Shown piece by piece: positions 17,744 through 26,485 of a stretch of 64,000 nucleotides of DNA (its first letter is position 1; each line of letters begins with the position of its first letter). The DNA is taken from NCBI GenBank assembly GCA_030263395.1, contig SZOW01000004.1, positions 186,001-250,000 of the forward strand. Direction: 5' to 3'. A program made the position numbers and the translations under genes. This stretch comes from QUBU01 sp014337915. GTDB taxonomy: Bacteria > Pseudomonadota > Gammaproteobacteria > Steroidobacterales > GCA-2729495. The notes beneath the pieces were generated by a model, which saw only the letters and a program-made list of their open reading frames with translations, was not told the DNA's origin and did not search any database.

Positions 17744-18775
17744 TCAGTCTCCCGCGGCAACCCCGAGACGCTGCTGCATCAGGGGGCTCGTGGTCGTGTA
17801 CTGGAGGTGTACCTTCTTGCCGGGGTCGAGGTGGGCCTTGGCTGCGAAAGCCGCCAGCGCCGCCTCGTGGAAGCCGCTGAGGATCAGCTTCTTCTTCCCC
17901 GGGTAGTCACAGATGTCACCTACGGCATAGACGCCTGGGGCGCTGGTCTGGAAGGTCGACATATCGACCTTCAGTGCCTTGCCCTTCATCTCCAGGCCCC
18001 ATTCCGCAATCGGCCCCAGCTTCGGCGACATGCCGAAGAACACGAACATGTGCTCGGCCGGCAGGACATGCAGCGTGCCGTCGTCGTGCTTGACGGTCAC
18101 CTCGAGCAGGCGCTCGCCGTCCGCCTTGTGGCCGACGGCGTTGGCAAACTCGATGATCCTTGCCTTGCCTGCGGCGACCAGGGCCCGGAATGCGGCTACC
18201 GAAGCCGGCGCGGCGCGGAACTGGTCCGAGCGATGCACCAGCGTCAGCGATCCGGCTTCGGGTGCCAGCGCCACTGCCCAGTCCAGTGCCGAGTCACCGC
18301 CGCCGAAGATCACCAGCTGCTTGCCGCGAAAACGGCCCGGCTCACGCACGCGGTAATGCAGGGCCTTCTCCTCGAGGGACTCGATGTCGGCGAGCTTGAT
18401 GCGGCGGGGCTGGAACGAGCCGACGCCCCCGGCGATGAACACCGTCCGCGCCAGGAACTCCTTGCCGGCACTGGTGGTCACGCGGTAGCGGCCATCCTCG
18501 GCCCTGAGGCCGACGACCTCCTCTCCCAGGTGCATCCCGGCATTGAACGGCGCGATCTGCTTCATCAGCGCGTCGATCAGCTCCTGCCCCGTGCAGACAG
18601 GAATCGCCGGAATGTCATAGATGGGCTTGTCCGGGTACAGCCAGGTGCATTGCCCGCCGACCGCTGGCAGGGAATCGACCAGTTCGGCATGGATGCCCAG
18701 CAGGCCAAGCTCGAAAATCTGGAACAGGCCACAGGGGCCCGCCCCGACGATCAGTGCATCAGTCTCGATGGTCAT
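17744..18775 (-). CDS. ferredoxin/flavodoxin--NADP(+) reductase, type 2 (thioredoxin-reductase-like)
   Basis: FAD/NAD(P)H flavoprotein of 343 residues. N-terminal FAD motif is VGAGPCGLFQ with VGGQC downstream; the NADPH motif is FGGGDSALDWA near 158-168; the C-terminal FAD contact is GVYAVGDICDYPG. The redox CxxC of true thioredoxin reductases is absent from the NADPH domain, which identifies the FNR2 subfamily that transfers electrons to ferredoxin or flavodoxin. It lies downstream of the TIR-like gene on the same strand after a 143-base gap. Confidence 0.9.
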   Translation of the reverse strand: MTIETDALIVGAGPCGLFQIFELGLLGIHAELVDSLPAVGGQCTWLYPDKPIYDIPAIPVCTGQELIDALMKQIAPFNAGMHLGEEVVGLRAEDGRYRVTTSAGKEFLARTVFIAGGVGSFQPRRIKLADIESLEEKALHYRVREPGRFRGKQLVIFGGGDSALDWAVALAPEAGSLTLVHRSDQFRAAPASVAAFRALVAAGKARIIEFANAVGHKADGERLLEVTVKHDDGTLHVLPAEHMFVFFGMSPKLGPIAEWGLEMKGKALKVDMSTFQTSAPGVYAVGDICDYPGKKKLILSGFHEAALAAFAAKAHLDPGKKVHLQYTTTSPLMQQRLGVAAGD

Positions 18776-18918
18776 AAGCAGATTCCTGCCAGAATTGGCC
18801 GTCGGTCCGTGGTTGGCAGCGGGCTGCGGCTCCGGGCAGGCCGCTCCCGTCGAAGGCGCCGAATATTACTGGACCCCGCCACGGCCAACAAGGGCGGCGG
18901 CGGCCGAGGCGCGGGTGA

Positions 18919-19368
18919 CTAATCGAGCTTGAACTCGATGACTTCCCACTGGCCGGAGGCATCATTGCGCGCCAGCCGCTTGATGGCCTCGGTGATGCTG
19001 CGATTGTTCCAGTCGACGATGTCGTCCGCCTTGTCGAGCAGCGACTTCTTGATCGCGATCGTTTCGCCGAAGGACTTGATGGCGAGCACAGGCTTCTTCA
19101 TGCCCTTTGCGGTGTCAATCTCGAAGGTGACCAGCACCGGATTGATGGCAAACAGCGTCACCGGCATGATGACAATTTCCGCCTGTTCGATCTGCCGGCG
19201 CAGTTCCTCGCGCATCGAATCGCCGTCGCCAACCTTCATGTCGAGCCGGCTGCAGTTCTGGTAGTAGAAGTTCGGGCGGCTTTCCAGGTACTCGAATACC
19301 TTCATGTGGTCCGGGTGCTCGGCAAACGTATGCACCACGAAAACCTTGATGGGGTTGCTTTCGGACAT
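18919..19368 (-). CDS. MTH538/ThsB-type TIR-like protein
   Basis: A compact 149-residue protein with a flavodoxin-like TIR fold of the DUF1863/MTH538 type, the family that includes ThsB of Thoeris anti-phage systems. Beta-strand KVFVVHTFAE opens the fold; the segment TFEIDTAKGMKKPVLAI (81-97) matches the ThsB pattern in which a Glu, here Glu83, is the proposed catalytic residue, followed by K-P-hydrophobic. SMREELRRQIEQAEIVI is the helix-strand before it. A strong ribosome binding site (GGGAGG, 6 bases before ATG) supports the start. No ThsA-like effector is visible nearby; the divergent neighbour is an EEP hydrolase. Function is inferred only from fold. Confidence 0.75.
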   Translation of the reverse strand: MSESNPIKVFVVHTFAEHPDHMKVFEYLESRPNFYYQNCSRLDMKVGDGDSMREELRRQIEQAEIVIMPVTLFAINPVLVTFEIDTAKGMKKPVLAIKSFGETIAIKKSLLDKADDIVDWNNRSITEAIKRLARNDASGQWEVIEFKLD

Positions 19369-19401
19369 CTACGACCTCCCGCGCCATGCCGCGCCGCCAC
19401 G

Positions 19402-19435
19402 CGGCCGGGAATCCGTCACGGATTTGCCCCGGCCG
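19402..19435. repeat. large inverted repeat in the TIR/EEP divergent intergenic region
   Basis: CGGCCGGG (19402-19409) followed by AATCCGT (19410-19416), a single C, then ACGGATT (19418-19424), a 3-base interruption TGC, and CCCGGCCG (19428-19435). Both arm segments match perfectly, 15 pairs in all. It lies 34 bases upstream of the TIR start and 42 bases upstream of the EEP start, so it could be an operator or an RNA hairpin in a leader. Confidence 0.6.
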
Positions 19436-19477
19436 AGGTTCCAACCTTGGTTGACGAGGAATTAAACTGTCAAGGAC

Positions 19478-20224
19478 ATGCGTCTTCTTGTCTATAACAT
19501 CCGCTACGCCGTCGGCGCGGGGGCTCCCGCCCATGTGCCCGTGCCAGGTGCCGGGTACCTGTTCGGCAACCCCGGCAATCTCGACAACATCATCGGCTTC
19601 CTGAAGGCAGAAGCGCCGGACATCGTCGGCCTGATCGAGGTCGATATCGGTTCGGTGCGCAGCGGCCGCGTGAACCAGGCGGAGGCAATTGCCAGCGCCC
19701 TCGGCCACTACTCCTGCTACGAATGCAAGTATGGCGAGGAATCGGTGAACCAGTATCTGCCGATCCTGCGCAAGCAGGCCAATGCATTCCTGGCGAAGCC
19801 TGGTGTTGCGGGCGAGCGCTTCCACTACTTCGACACCGGCATCAAGCGCCTGATCATCGAGCTGGAACTCGATGGGGTGGCGATCTTCCTGGTGCACCTG
19901 TCGCTCAAGTACCGCCACCGGCATTTCCAGCTGCGCCATCTCTACGAGCTGGTGAAGCGCTGCCGGAAGCCAGTTATTATTGCCGGTGATTTCAATACGT
20001 TCTGGGGTGAAGATGAGATTTTCCTTTTTAAGGAATCCCTTGGACTGCGCAGCGCCAACATCGGCGGGCTGGCATCGTTCCCCAGTCGCGCGCCAAGGCT
20101 GGAACTGGATTTCATCCTCTACGGCCCGGGCATCGAAGTGACGGACTTCCGCATTCCCCAGATCGGGTTCTCCGACCACCTGCCCCTGGTCTGTGATTTC
20201 GAGACGGTACCAGCCCGGAAGTGA
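19478..20224 (+). CDS. endonuclease/exonuclease/phosphatase (EEP) family hydrolase
   Basis: A 248-residue Mg-dependent phosphoesterase of the DNase I/exonuclease III/sphingomyelinase fold. The active-site set is complete: Asn7 (VYNIR), Glu54 (GLIEVD), His140 (LVHLS), Asp171 and Asn173 (AGDFNTF), Asp211 (LELDFI) and Asp233-His234 (FSDHLP). No signal peptide, so cytoplasmic. AAGGA precedes the ATG. Substrate cannot be assigned. It overlaps the region upstream of the beta-oxidation gene and is divergent from the TIR-like gene. Confidence 0.85.
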   Translation: MRLLVYNIRYAVGAGAPAHVPVPGAGYLFGNPGNLDNIIGFLKAEAPDIVGLIEVDIGSVRSGRVNQAEAIASALGHYSCYECKYGEESVNQYLPILRKQANAFLAKPGVAGERFHYFDTGIKRLIIELELDGVAIFLVHLSLKYRHRHFQLRHLYELVKRCRKPVIIAGDFNTFWGEDEIFLFKESLGLRSANIGGLASFPSRAPRLELDFILYGPGIEVTDFRIPQIGFSDHLPLVCDFETVPARK

Positions 20225-20229
20225 CCGCC

Positions 20230-22269
20230 ATGGCAGGCCAGGACCCACTACATAACTGGAGGCTGGAGCGCGACACAAGCGGCGTTGCCTGGTTGGCCAT
20301 CGATGTCAGGGCGAACACGGTCAACGTCCTGTCGCGCGCTGTCATGGAGGAACTCGACGGCCTGCTCCGGGACCTTGAGACGAACCCTCCAGCTGGCCTG
20401 GTGCTCCACTCCGGCAAGCCCGGCTGCTTCGTGGCCGGGGCAGATATTCACGAGTTCCCGGCCATCCAGTCGGCGGAAGAGGCAACTGAACTGGCAAGCC
20501 GCGGGCAGGCGATCATCGGCATGCTGGAGGCCCTGCCCTGCCCGAGCGTGGCGGTCCTCGACGGCACGGCACTCGGTGGTGGCCTGGAACTCGCCCTGGG
20601 GACCACCTGGCGCCTGGCCGTGAGCTCGGACCGGCCGACACTCGGGTTGCCCGAGGTCCAGCTCGGCCTGCATCCGGGCCTCGGTGGCACCGTGCGGCTG
20701 CCGCGCCTGGTCGGTGTGCGCAAGGCGATGGCCATGATGCTGACCGGTCGATCCATCACGGTCACCGAGGCGGTGGCCTGTGGTCTCGTTGATACCATCT
20801 GCGAGTTGCCGGAGTGGCGCGAAGCTGCTGTAGCCCTGCTGTCACGACCGCGGCCGCGCCGCAGCCCGCCGGTCTTGGACAGGCTGCTCGCCTCGCCGCT
20901 GGCCCGTAGCTACGTGGCACGTTCGCTCGAGCAGAAGACGCGTCGCAAGGCGGACCCGCGGCACTACCCGGCGCCTGGTGCCATGATCGAACTATGGCGC
21001 AAGCATGCTGCGCAGGGGCCCGCTGCTTTCGCTGCCGAAGCCCGGTCCTTTGGCCAGCTCGCTGTCAGCCAGACTTCGCGCAACCTGGTCCGCGTATTCT
21101 TCCTGCAGGAGCGGCTGAAGAACACAGGTGCCGCCCTGGCCGTGCCCGCGCGCCGGGTTCACGTGGTCGGTGCTGGCGTCATGGGCGGCGACATCGCTGC
21201 CTGGTGCGCGTACCGCGGCCTCGACGTCACGCTGCAGGATCGCGAGGCACGGTTCGTGGAGCCCGCACTGGAGCGGGCCCATGCGTATTTCCGCCGCAAG
21301 ATCGACGACCCGGCGAGGCTGGAGGAAACCCGCTCCCGCCTCAGGGCCGACGTCGCCGGCGAGGGCGCGGCCGATGCCGATGTGGTCATCGAGGCAATCT
21401 TCGAGGACCTGCAGGCCAAGCAGCAGCTTTTCGGGGCGCTTGAGCGACGTATCCGGCCCGGCTGCATCCTCGCCACCAACACCAGCAGCATTCCGTTGCA
21501 GGACCTGATGTCCTGCCTGGCGAATCCGGGCCGTCTCATCGGGCTGCACTTCTTCAACCCGGTGGCCAGCCTGCCGCTGGTGGAAGTGGTGCAGACCGAC
21601 GCCACGGATGCCGCGGTACTGGCCGCCGGCCTGGCGTTCGCGAGACAGATCGGCAAGCTGCCGCTGCCCTGTCGCAGCCATCCCGGATTCCTCGTCAACC
21701 GCGTGCTGGCGCCGTACCTGGCGGAAGCCATGGCGCTCGTGGAGGAAGGTGTCGCGTTGCCGGACATCGATCGCGCGGCCACCGAATTCGGCATGCCAAT
21801 GGGCCCGGTTGAACTCGCCGATTCCGTGGGGCTGGACATCGCGCTCCATGTCGCCCGCATCCTGGGGCCGGTCATCCAGCGACCGGTGTCGCCGGTGCTG
21901 GAGCGGATGGTGACCGACGGCCGCCTCGGCCGGAAGGCAGGCAAGGGCTTCTACCTGTACCAGGAGGGTCGGCCGGTCAAACCGCAGGGTTCCACCAGCG
22001 ACATACCTCCCGAGATCGGTGAGCGCCTGGTGCTCGCCCTGGTCAACGAAGCGGCGCAGTGCCTCGCCGAAGGCATCGTCGCCGATGCGGATCTCGTCGA
22101 TGCAGGCGTGATCTTCGGCACTGGCTTTGCTCCCTTCCGCGGCGGTCCCCTGCACTACGCCAGACAGGCCGGCATTGGCTCGGTGACTGGGCGCCTCCAG
22201 GCTCTAGCCGGAAAATACGGGCCGCGGTTCCAGCCGTCCGCCGGCCTCGAGGAGCTCGCCCGACGATGA
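20230..22269 (+). CDS. enoyl-CoA hydratase / 3-hydroxyacyl-CoA dehydrogenase fusion (FadB/FadJ-like)
   Basis: Multifunctional beta-oxidation protein of 679 residues. The N-terminal crotonase domain keeps both catalytic glutamates, Glu120 in ALGGGLELALG and Glu142 in LGLPEVQLGLHPG. The dehydrogenase part has the Rossmann motif GAGVMG at 314-319 and catalytic His440 in GLHFFNPV, then two C-terminal 3HCDH domains. ATG 20230 sits 8 bases from GGAAG; a GTG at 20221 overlaps the EEP stop. No thiolase partner is adjacent, unlike fadBA. Confidence 0.92.
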   Translation: MAGQDPLHNWRLERDTSGVAWLAIDVRANTVNVLSRAVMEELDGLLRDLETNPPAGLVLHSGKPGCFVAGADIHEFPAIQSAEEATELASRGQAIIGMLEALPCPSVAVLDGTALGGGLELALGTTWRLAVSSDRPTLGLPEVQLGLHPGLGGTVRLPRLVGVRKAMAMMLTGRSITVTEAVACGLVDTICELPEWREAAVALLSRPRPRRSPPVLDRLLASPLARSYVARSLEQKTRRKADPRHYPAPGAMIELWRKHAAQGPAAFAAEARSFGQLAVSQTSRNLVRVFFLQERLKNTGAALAVPARRVHVVGAGVMGGDIAAWCAYRGLDVTLQDREARFVEPALERAHAYFRRKIDDPARLEETRSRLRADVAGEGAADADVVIEAIFEDLQAKQQLFGALERRIRPGCILATNTSSIPLQDLMSCLANPGRLIGLHFFNPVASLPLVEVVQTDATDAAVLAAGLAFARQIGKLPLPCRSHPGFLVNRVLAPYLAEAMALVEEGVALPDIDRAATEFGMPMGPVELADSVGLDIALHVARILGPVIQRPVSPVLERMVTDGRLGRKAGKGFYLYQEGRPVKPQGSTSDIPPEIGERLVLALVNEAAQCLAEGIVADADLVDAGVIFGTGFAPFRGGPLHYARQAGIGSVTGRLQALAGKYGPRFQPSAGLEELARR

Positions 22270-22378
22270 GACCCCGTGCCTTTCTCGCCGCCAGAGCTTG
22301 TGGTTACAATACCGCGCCTATCGCCGGGCCCGCTCGGCCGGCACCGATGCACATCCATTCTGAACGCCGCAGCGACGC

Positions 22379-23425
22379 ATGACAGGAATTCCTCTGAGCA
22401 TCGACATTCTCCGGCGGTTCACCCCGCTGGACAGCCTGAAGCGCGAGAACATCGCGGCACTGGCGAAGAAGGTGCAGAGCCACCAGCTCGAGGGCGGCAA
22501 GATCCTGTTCAAGGAAGGTGACAGCGAGCGGCGGACCTTCTATCTTCTGTCCGGCAGCCTGCAGCTCACCAACCAGGAAGGGTCGCTGAAGACTATCCGA
22601 GCAGGCAGCGACGAGGCGCGCAACCCGGTGTCGGCCATGCTGCCACGGCGCTGGACGGCCAAGGCGGTTGACCGTGTGGAGTACATTTCCATCGACACCG
22701 ACCTGCTCGACGTGATGCTGACCTGGGACCAGACAGGCAGCTACGAGGTCAGCGACCTCAATACGACGCAGACGGCGCCGGCGCCTGACGACTGGATGAC
22801 GACGCTACTGCAGACCAAGGCCTTCCACCGCGTGCCGCCGGCCAACATCCAGGCGGTCTTCATGCGCATGCAACGGGTCAACTGCAATGCCGGCGACGTG
22901 GTCATCAAGCAGGGCGACGAAGGCGATTTCTTCTATGCCATCACCCGTGGCCGCTGCAGCGTCACCCGGGAAACACCGCTCAACAAGGACGGGATCAAGC
23001 TCGCCGAGCTTGGCGTCGGCGACACATTTGGCGAAGAGGCGCTGATTTCCGAGACCAAGCGCAACGCCACCGTGACCATGCTGACAGACGGCTCGCTGAT
23101 GCGCCTCGGCAAGGAAGATTTCCGCACGCTCCTCAATGAGCCGATGCTCGACTGGGCCACCTACCAGGAGGCGCGACAGATCGTCGCCCAGGGTGGCAAG
23201 TGGCTCGACGTGCGCCTGCCTAGCGAGTTCGAGAGCTTCCACGAGTCGGGCGCCATCAACATCCCGCTTTATTTCATGCGCCTCAAACTCGGGACACTCG
23301 ATCCATCGCTGACCTACGTCGTCTGCTGCGACACCGGTCGCCGCAGTTCCGCGGGTGCCTTCATCCTCAACGAGCGTGGCTTCGACACACGGGTACTCAA
23401 GGGCGGCCTCAACGTCCGGGTCTGA
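22379..23425 (+). CDS. double cyclic-nucleotide-binding domain protein with C-terminal rhodanese
   Basis: A 348-residue regulatory-looking protein. Residues about 10-115 form a first CNB fold without a usable phosphate-binding cassette; about 140-255 form a second one with FGEEALISETKRNATV, retaining Glu219 and Arg228 that bind cyclic nucleotide phosphate and ribose. Residues 262-348 are a rhodanese domain with WLDVR and the active loop CCDTGRRS, catalytic Cys317. The rhodanese ends soon after KGGLN, shorter than usual. The link of a ligand sensor to sulfur or persulfide chemistry is an inference. The start lacks a clear ribosome binding site. Confidence 0.83.
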   Translation: MTGIPLSIDILRRFTPLDSLKRENIAALAKKVQSHQLEGGKILFKEGDSERRTFYLLSGSLQLTNQEGSLKTIRAGSDEARNPVSAMLPRRWTAKAVDRVEYISIDTDLLDVMLTWDQTGSYEVSDLNTTQTAPAPDDWMTTLLQTKAFHRVPPANIQAVFMRMQRVNCNAGDVVIKQGDEGDFFYAITRGRCSVTRETPLNKDGIKLAELGVGDTFGEEALISETKRNATVTMLTDGSLMRLGKEDFRTLLNEPMLDWATYQEARQIVAQGGKWLDVRLPSEFESFHESGAINIPLYFMRLKLGTLDPSLTYVVCCDTGRRSSAGAFILNERGFDTRVLKGGLNVRV

Positions 23426-23457
23426 CGGCCGGTGCGGCTGCGAACGCCCTCGCCCGT

Positions 23458-23796
23458 CTACATGGTATGCGTTGGCTTGTCGCCGCCCAGTGCGCCGGCA
23501 AGGTAATTTTCGATCTTCTTCTGGGTCGCGCCTCCATCCTGGTCGCTGAACTGCACGCCAATGCCTGCAGTCCGTTTGCCCTGTGCGCCCTTTGGCGTGA
23601 CCCAGATGACCTTGCCGGCAACCGGAATCTTCTCGTCCTCGCCCATGAGGTTGAGCAGCATGAAAACCTCGTCGCCGAGCCGGTAGCTGCTGTTGGTCGG
23701 GATGAACAGCCCGCCATTGCGCACGAATGGCATATAGGCCAGGTACAGGGCGCTTTTGTCCTTGATGGTGAGCGTCAACAGGCCTGGCTTGGACAT
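23458..23796 (-). CDS. pilZ: type IV pilus assembly protein PilZ
   Basis: A 112-residue single-domain PilZ protein. It lacks the N-terminal RxxxR c-di-GMP motif, as do the eponymous PilZ proteins that act in type IV pilus assembly through PilB. Markers are MPFVRNGGLFIPT, LGDEVFMLLNLM and the GIGVQFS strand. Position next to holB and tmk is the classical one in gammaproteobacteria. I chose ATG 23796; upstream codons in frame encode low-complexity non-homologous sequence. Confidence 0.9.
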   Translation of the reverse strand: MSKPGLLTLTIKDKSALYLAYMPFVRNGGLFIPTNSSYRLGDEVFMLLNLMGEDEKIPVAGKVIWVTPKGAQGKRTAGIGVQFSDQDGGATQKKIENYLAGALGGDKPTHTM

Positions 23797-23821
23797 CGTG
23801 CAGTGCTCTCCGATCCCGGGG

Positions 23822-24814
23822 TCATGCAAACCAGCGCTGCAGCAATGCCGCGTACTGGAGGTCTGCTTTGACGGCCCTCGCGCCGGTGCGGCGCAGCTCC
23901 TCAACCTCGGCAAGTCGATGCAGCAGCGTCTGCATGTTTAGGGCTTTTCCCGCGTTTTGCAAGGGCTGGTTGCCGACAATCCCTGCCTGAGTCGAAACCT
24001 GGCCTGAAGCGCTGCCGCGGACTGCCGAAGACAGTGTCCAGTAGAGCCACTGCGCAACCAGTTCATTGTCATGTTCAGCCCAGCGCTGCGCCACTGCCAC
24101 CGGACTCTCGCGGCCGGCCGCCAGCTGGCGCAGGTCGTCGTGCAACTGGCGAGCCTTCCCGGAAAAATTGTCCTGGTGCAGGGCCAATGCGCGCAGTGGC
24201 GCCCCGCCCGCGACTTCCAGCAGCAGCTGCCAGTCTGCTTCGCCACCCCGGGCCCGGAGCCACTCCACCGCAGCGTCCGGTTCCGGGCGGCGCACGGCCA
24301 GCCGCTGGCAGCGACTGAGTATTGTGGCCGGGAGCACGGCCGGTGACGAGGCGACCAGGATGATGAACCCGCCTGCCGGGGGTTCCTCGAGCGTCTTGAG
24401 CAGGCTATTGGCTGCTGCTGTCGTCAGGCTGTCGGCTGGACAGACCAACGCCACCCGTGCGCCACCCTGGTGACTCTTCAGCTGCAGGAACCCGATCATC
24501 TCACGCACAGCCTCCACCGGAATGACGCTTTTCTCGGGTGGCGGCTGCAGGAACATGAAATCGGCATGACCCATCGCGCCCTGCTCCAGGGCACCCGGGT
24601 CCGGCATCGAAAAATGTGCCAGGCGGTTATGGGGGATTCCGAGCAGATGCGCTGCGTACCAGAGCGCGAGGATTCGGCGGCCGCTGCCAGGTATTCCGTG
24701 GATCAGCAAGGCCTGCGAGTTGCGCTTCCGCTCTTGCCCAGCCGCCAGGCTTGCCGCCGGCCCCTGGAGCCAGAACGGAAGATCTGCAAACCCTTTTTTA
24801 TCAATCACTAGCAA
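23822..24814 (-). CDS. holB: DNA polymerase III subunit delta prime
   Basis: Clamp-loader subunit, about 330 residues. It shows the delta-prime pattern: degenerate P-loop GIPGSGRR, TTAAANSLLKTLEEPP, and SRCQRL (SRC arginine finger). The zinc-binding cysteine module usual after the P-loop is missing: there is no cysteine before Cys125. The start is TTG 24814 (overlapping tmk by 14 bases) or GTG 24808; neither has a clear ribosome binding site and the first codons are unusually AT-rich. Confidence 0.88.
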   Translation of the reverse strand: MLVIDKKGFADLPFWLQGPAASLAAGQERKRNSQALLIHGIPGSGRRILALWYAAHLLGIPHNRLAHFSMPDPGALEQGAMGHADFMFLQPPPEKSVIPVEAVREMIGFLQLKSHQGGARVALVCPADSLTTAAANSLLKTLEEPPAGGFIILVASSPAVLPATILSRCQRLAVRRPEPDAAVEWLRARGGEADWQLLLEVAGGAPLRALALHQDNFSGKARQLHDDLRQLAAGRESPVAVAQRWAEHDNELVAQWLYWTLSSAVRGSASGQVSTQAGIVGNQPLQNAGKALNMQTLLHRLAEVEELRRTGARAVKADLQYAALLQRWFA

Positions 24815-25472
24815 TGCTTTTTTGAAATGACTCTAGAAATACGTCCAGAGCCCTGCTGAGCGCCTCCTGCACCTCGGGCAGCTCGCAGCCGGCATCGATG
24901 ACCCGGAATCGCCCGGGCTCGCCACGCGCCCTGTCCAGATAGCAGGCACGGACGCGGTCGAAGAAATCGCGTCCCTCGAGTTCGAAACGGTCTGCTGTTC
25001 CGCGCTGGTCACGCCGGGTTCGGGTGCCCTGCCAGCTGGCATCCAGCAGCAGGGTCAGGTCCGGCCTGAACGCTCCCTGCACCGATGCTTCGAGACTGGC
25101 GATCAACGTTACCGGCAATCCCCGACCTCCACCCTGGTACGCATAGCTGGCGTCGGTGAACCGGTCGCACACCACCCATTGTCCCTGTTCGAGCGCAGGC
25201 CAGACGAGTTCGCGAAGATGGGCGGCACGCGCTGCGAACATCAGCAGGAGTTCGGTCAGGGGCGGCATCGACCCTGGATCCCCTGCCAGCAGCACTTCAC
25301 GGATCCTCTCCGCCACAGGAACGCCGCCTGGTTCCCGGGTCATGACCACGGTCTTGCCCGCCGCACGCAGGCGCTCGGCAACGAATGCCAGGTTGGTGGA
25401 TTTTCCGGAACCCTCGACACCCTCCAGCGTGATGAAGGCGCCGCGCCCTGGATGCTCCGATGCCGCTGTCAT
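24801..25472 (-). CDS. tmk: thymidylate kinase
   Basis: Phosphorylates dTMP to dTDP. The 223 residues contain P-loop EGVEGSGKST (about 17-26), the DRFTDASYAYQGGGRG motif (103-118) and the LID region GTRTRRDQRGTADRFE. The P-loop followed by a Lys/Arg-rich LID is typical of bacterial TMK. It overlaps mltG by 4 bases. Confidence 0.95.
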   Translation of the reverse strand: MTAASEHPGRGAFITLEGVEGSGKSTNLAFVAERLRAAGKTVVMTREPGGVPVAERIREVLLAGDPGSMPPLTELLLMFAARAAHLRELVWPALEQGQWVVCDRFTDASYAYQGGGRGLPVTLIASLEASVQGAFRPDLTLLLDASWQGTRTRRDQRGTADRFELEGRDFFDRVRACYLDRARGEPGRFRVIDAGCELPEVQEALSRALDVFLESFQKSIASD

Positions 25473-26485
25473 TTGGCGTTTTCCCGCAGGGATTCCAGAT
25501 ACCTCCGCACGGCAGCGTTGTGCTCGCGCAGCGTCGCCGTGAAGACATGGCTGCCGTCGCGATTCGGGCTGGCCACGAAGTAAAGCGAATCCGAGGTGTC
25601 GGGATGTACCGCTGCGAGGATGGATGCCTCTCCCGGCAGCGAAATCGGTGTCGGCGGCAGTCCTGCGCGCGTGTAGGTGTTGTATGGGGTATCCCGACCC
25701 AGCTGCCGGCGCGTGAGATCCCCGGTGAAGTCCTCCCCGAGGCCATAAATGACGGTCGGGTCGGTCTGCAACTTCATGCCGGTCTTGAGCCGCCGGATCA
25801 GGACACCGGCCACCTGTGGCCGCTCCCGGTCGAGCGCGGTCTCTTTTTCGACGATCGACGCCAGGATCAGTGCCTCATAAGGACTCCGCAACGGCAGGCC
25901 GGCAGCGCGTCCCGCCCATGCCTGGTCGAGTATCACCTGCATGCGCTCATGGGCCATGCGCAGCAACGCCAGGTCGGTGGTTCCCTTCGGAAAGCGATAG
26001 GTGTCCGGGAAGAACCAGCCTTCGGCCCTGGCGCCTGGCAATTCAGCGGCGCGCGCGAGCGCGTCGTCATCCACATCATTCAGGGTCGGGCGGATGTAGC
26101 TGCTCTTGCGCAGCGCCCTGACGAGATCCCGGGTTGTCCAGCCTTCGACGATGGTCAGGGAATGCAGCTTGACCCGCCCCTCGACCAGTTGCTGCAGCAG
26201 GCCCCTGGGGGTTGTACCGGCGGCGATTTCATACTCGCCGGCCTTGATTGAGTCTGCATGGCCCAGCAGGCGCGCGTACGCCACCAGTACGGCCGGATAG
26301 CGCAACACGTCATCAGAAGCCAGCCGGTCGCCCAGCGCTCGCAGCGACATGCCTGCCGGCACATCGACCGTCAGGCCATCGTCCGGGAGTTTCATGGCCT
26401 GGTTCAGCACGCTCTGGCCAAAGAACCACGTGCCGGCGATCAGGCCCAGCAACAGGCAGGCCACAACCAGGACCCGTCGCATCAT
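25469..26485 (-). CDS. mltG: endolytic murein transglycosylase MltG
   Basis: Inner-membrane enzyme that cleaves nascent glycan strands and terminates peptidoglycan chain growth. One N-terminal membrane helix (about 4-22), a LysM-like domain, then the YceG catalytic region with ASIVEKET (catalytic Glu near 213-215) and the LQTDPTVIYG and NTYTRAGLPPTPI motifs. ATG 26485 overlaps the pabC stop as ATGA and has GAGG 7 bases upstream, preferred over TTG 26491. 338 residues. Confidence 0.94.
   Translation of the reverse strand: MMRRVLVVACLLLGLIAGTWFFGQSVLNQAMKLPDDGLTVDVPAGMSLRALGDRLASDDVLRYPAVLVAYARLLGHADSIKAGEYEIAAGTTPRGLLQQLVEGRVKLHSLTIVEGWTTRDLVRALRKSSYIRPTLNDVDDDALARAAELPGARAEGWFFPDTYRFPKGTTDLALLRMAHERMQVILDQAWAGRAAGLPLRSPYEALILASIVEKETALDRERPQVAGVLIRRLKTGMKLQTDPTVIYGLGEDFTGDLTRRQLGRDTPYNTYTRAGLPPTPISLPGEASILAAVHPDTSDSLYFVASPNRDGSHVFTATLREHNAAVRRYLESLRENAK

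Noticed and set aside
17687..18922. 411-codon plus-strand frame opposite the reductase and beyond
   Set aside because: Composition is of a shadow frame; the minus strand carries FAD and NADPH motifs.
18919..20224. Calling the TIR/EEP pair a Thoeris system
   Set aside because: No ThsA-like NADase or SIR2 effector is encoded nearby, and the EEP protein is not a known Thoeris component; only a lead for follow-up.
20992..22155. 387-codon minus-strand frame opposite the beta-oxidation gene
   Set aside because: No domain; the plus strand encodes intact catalytic residues.
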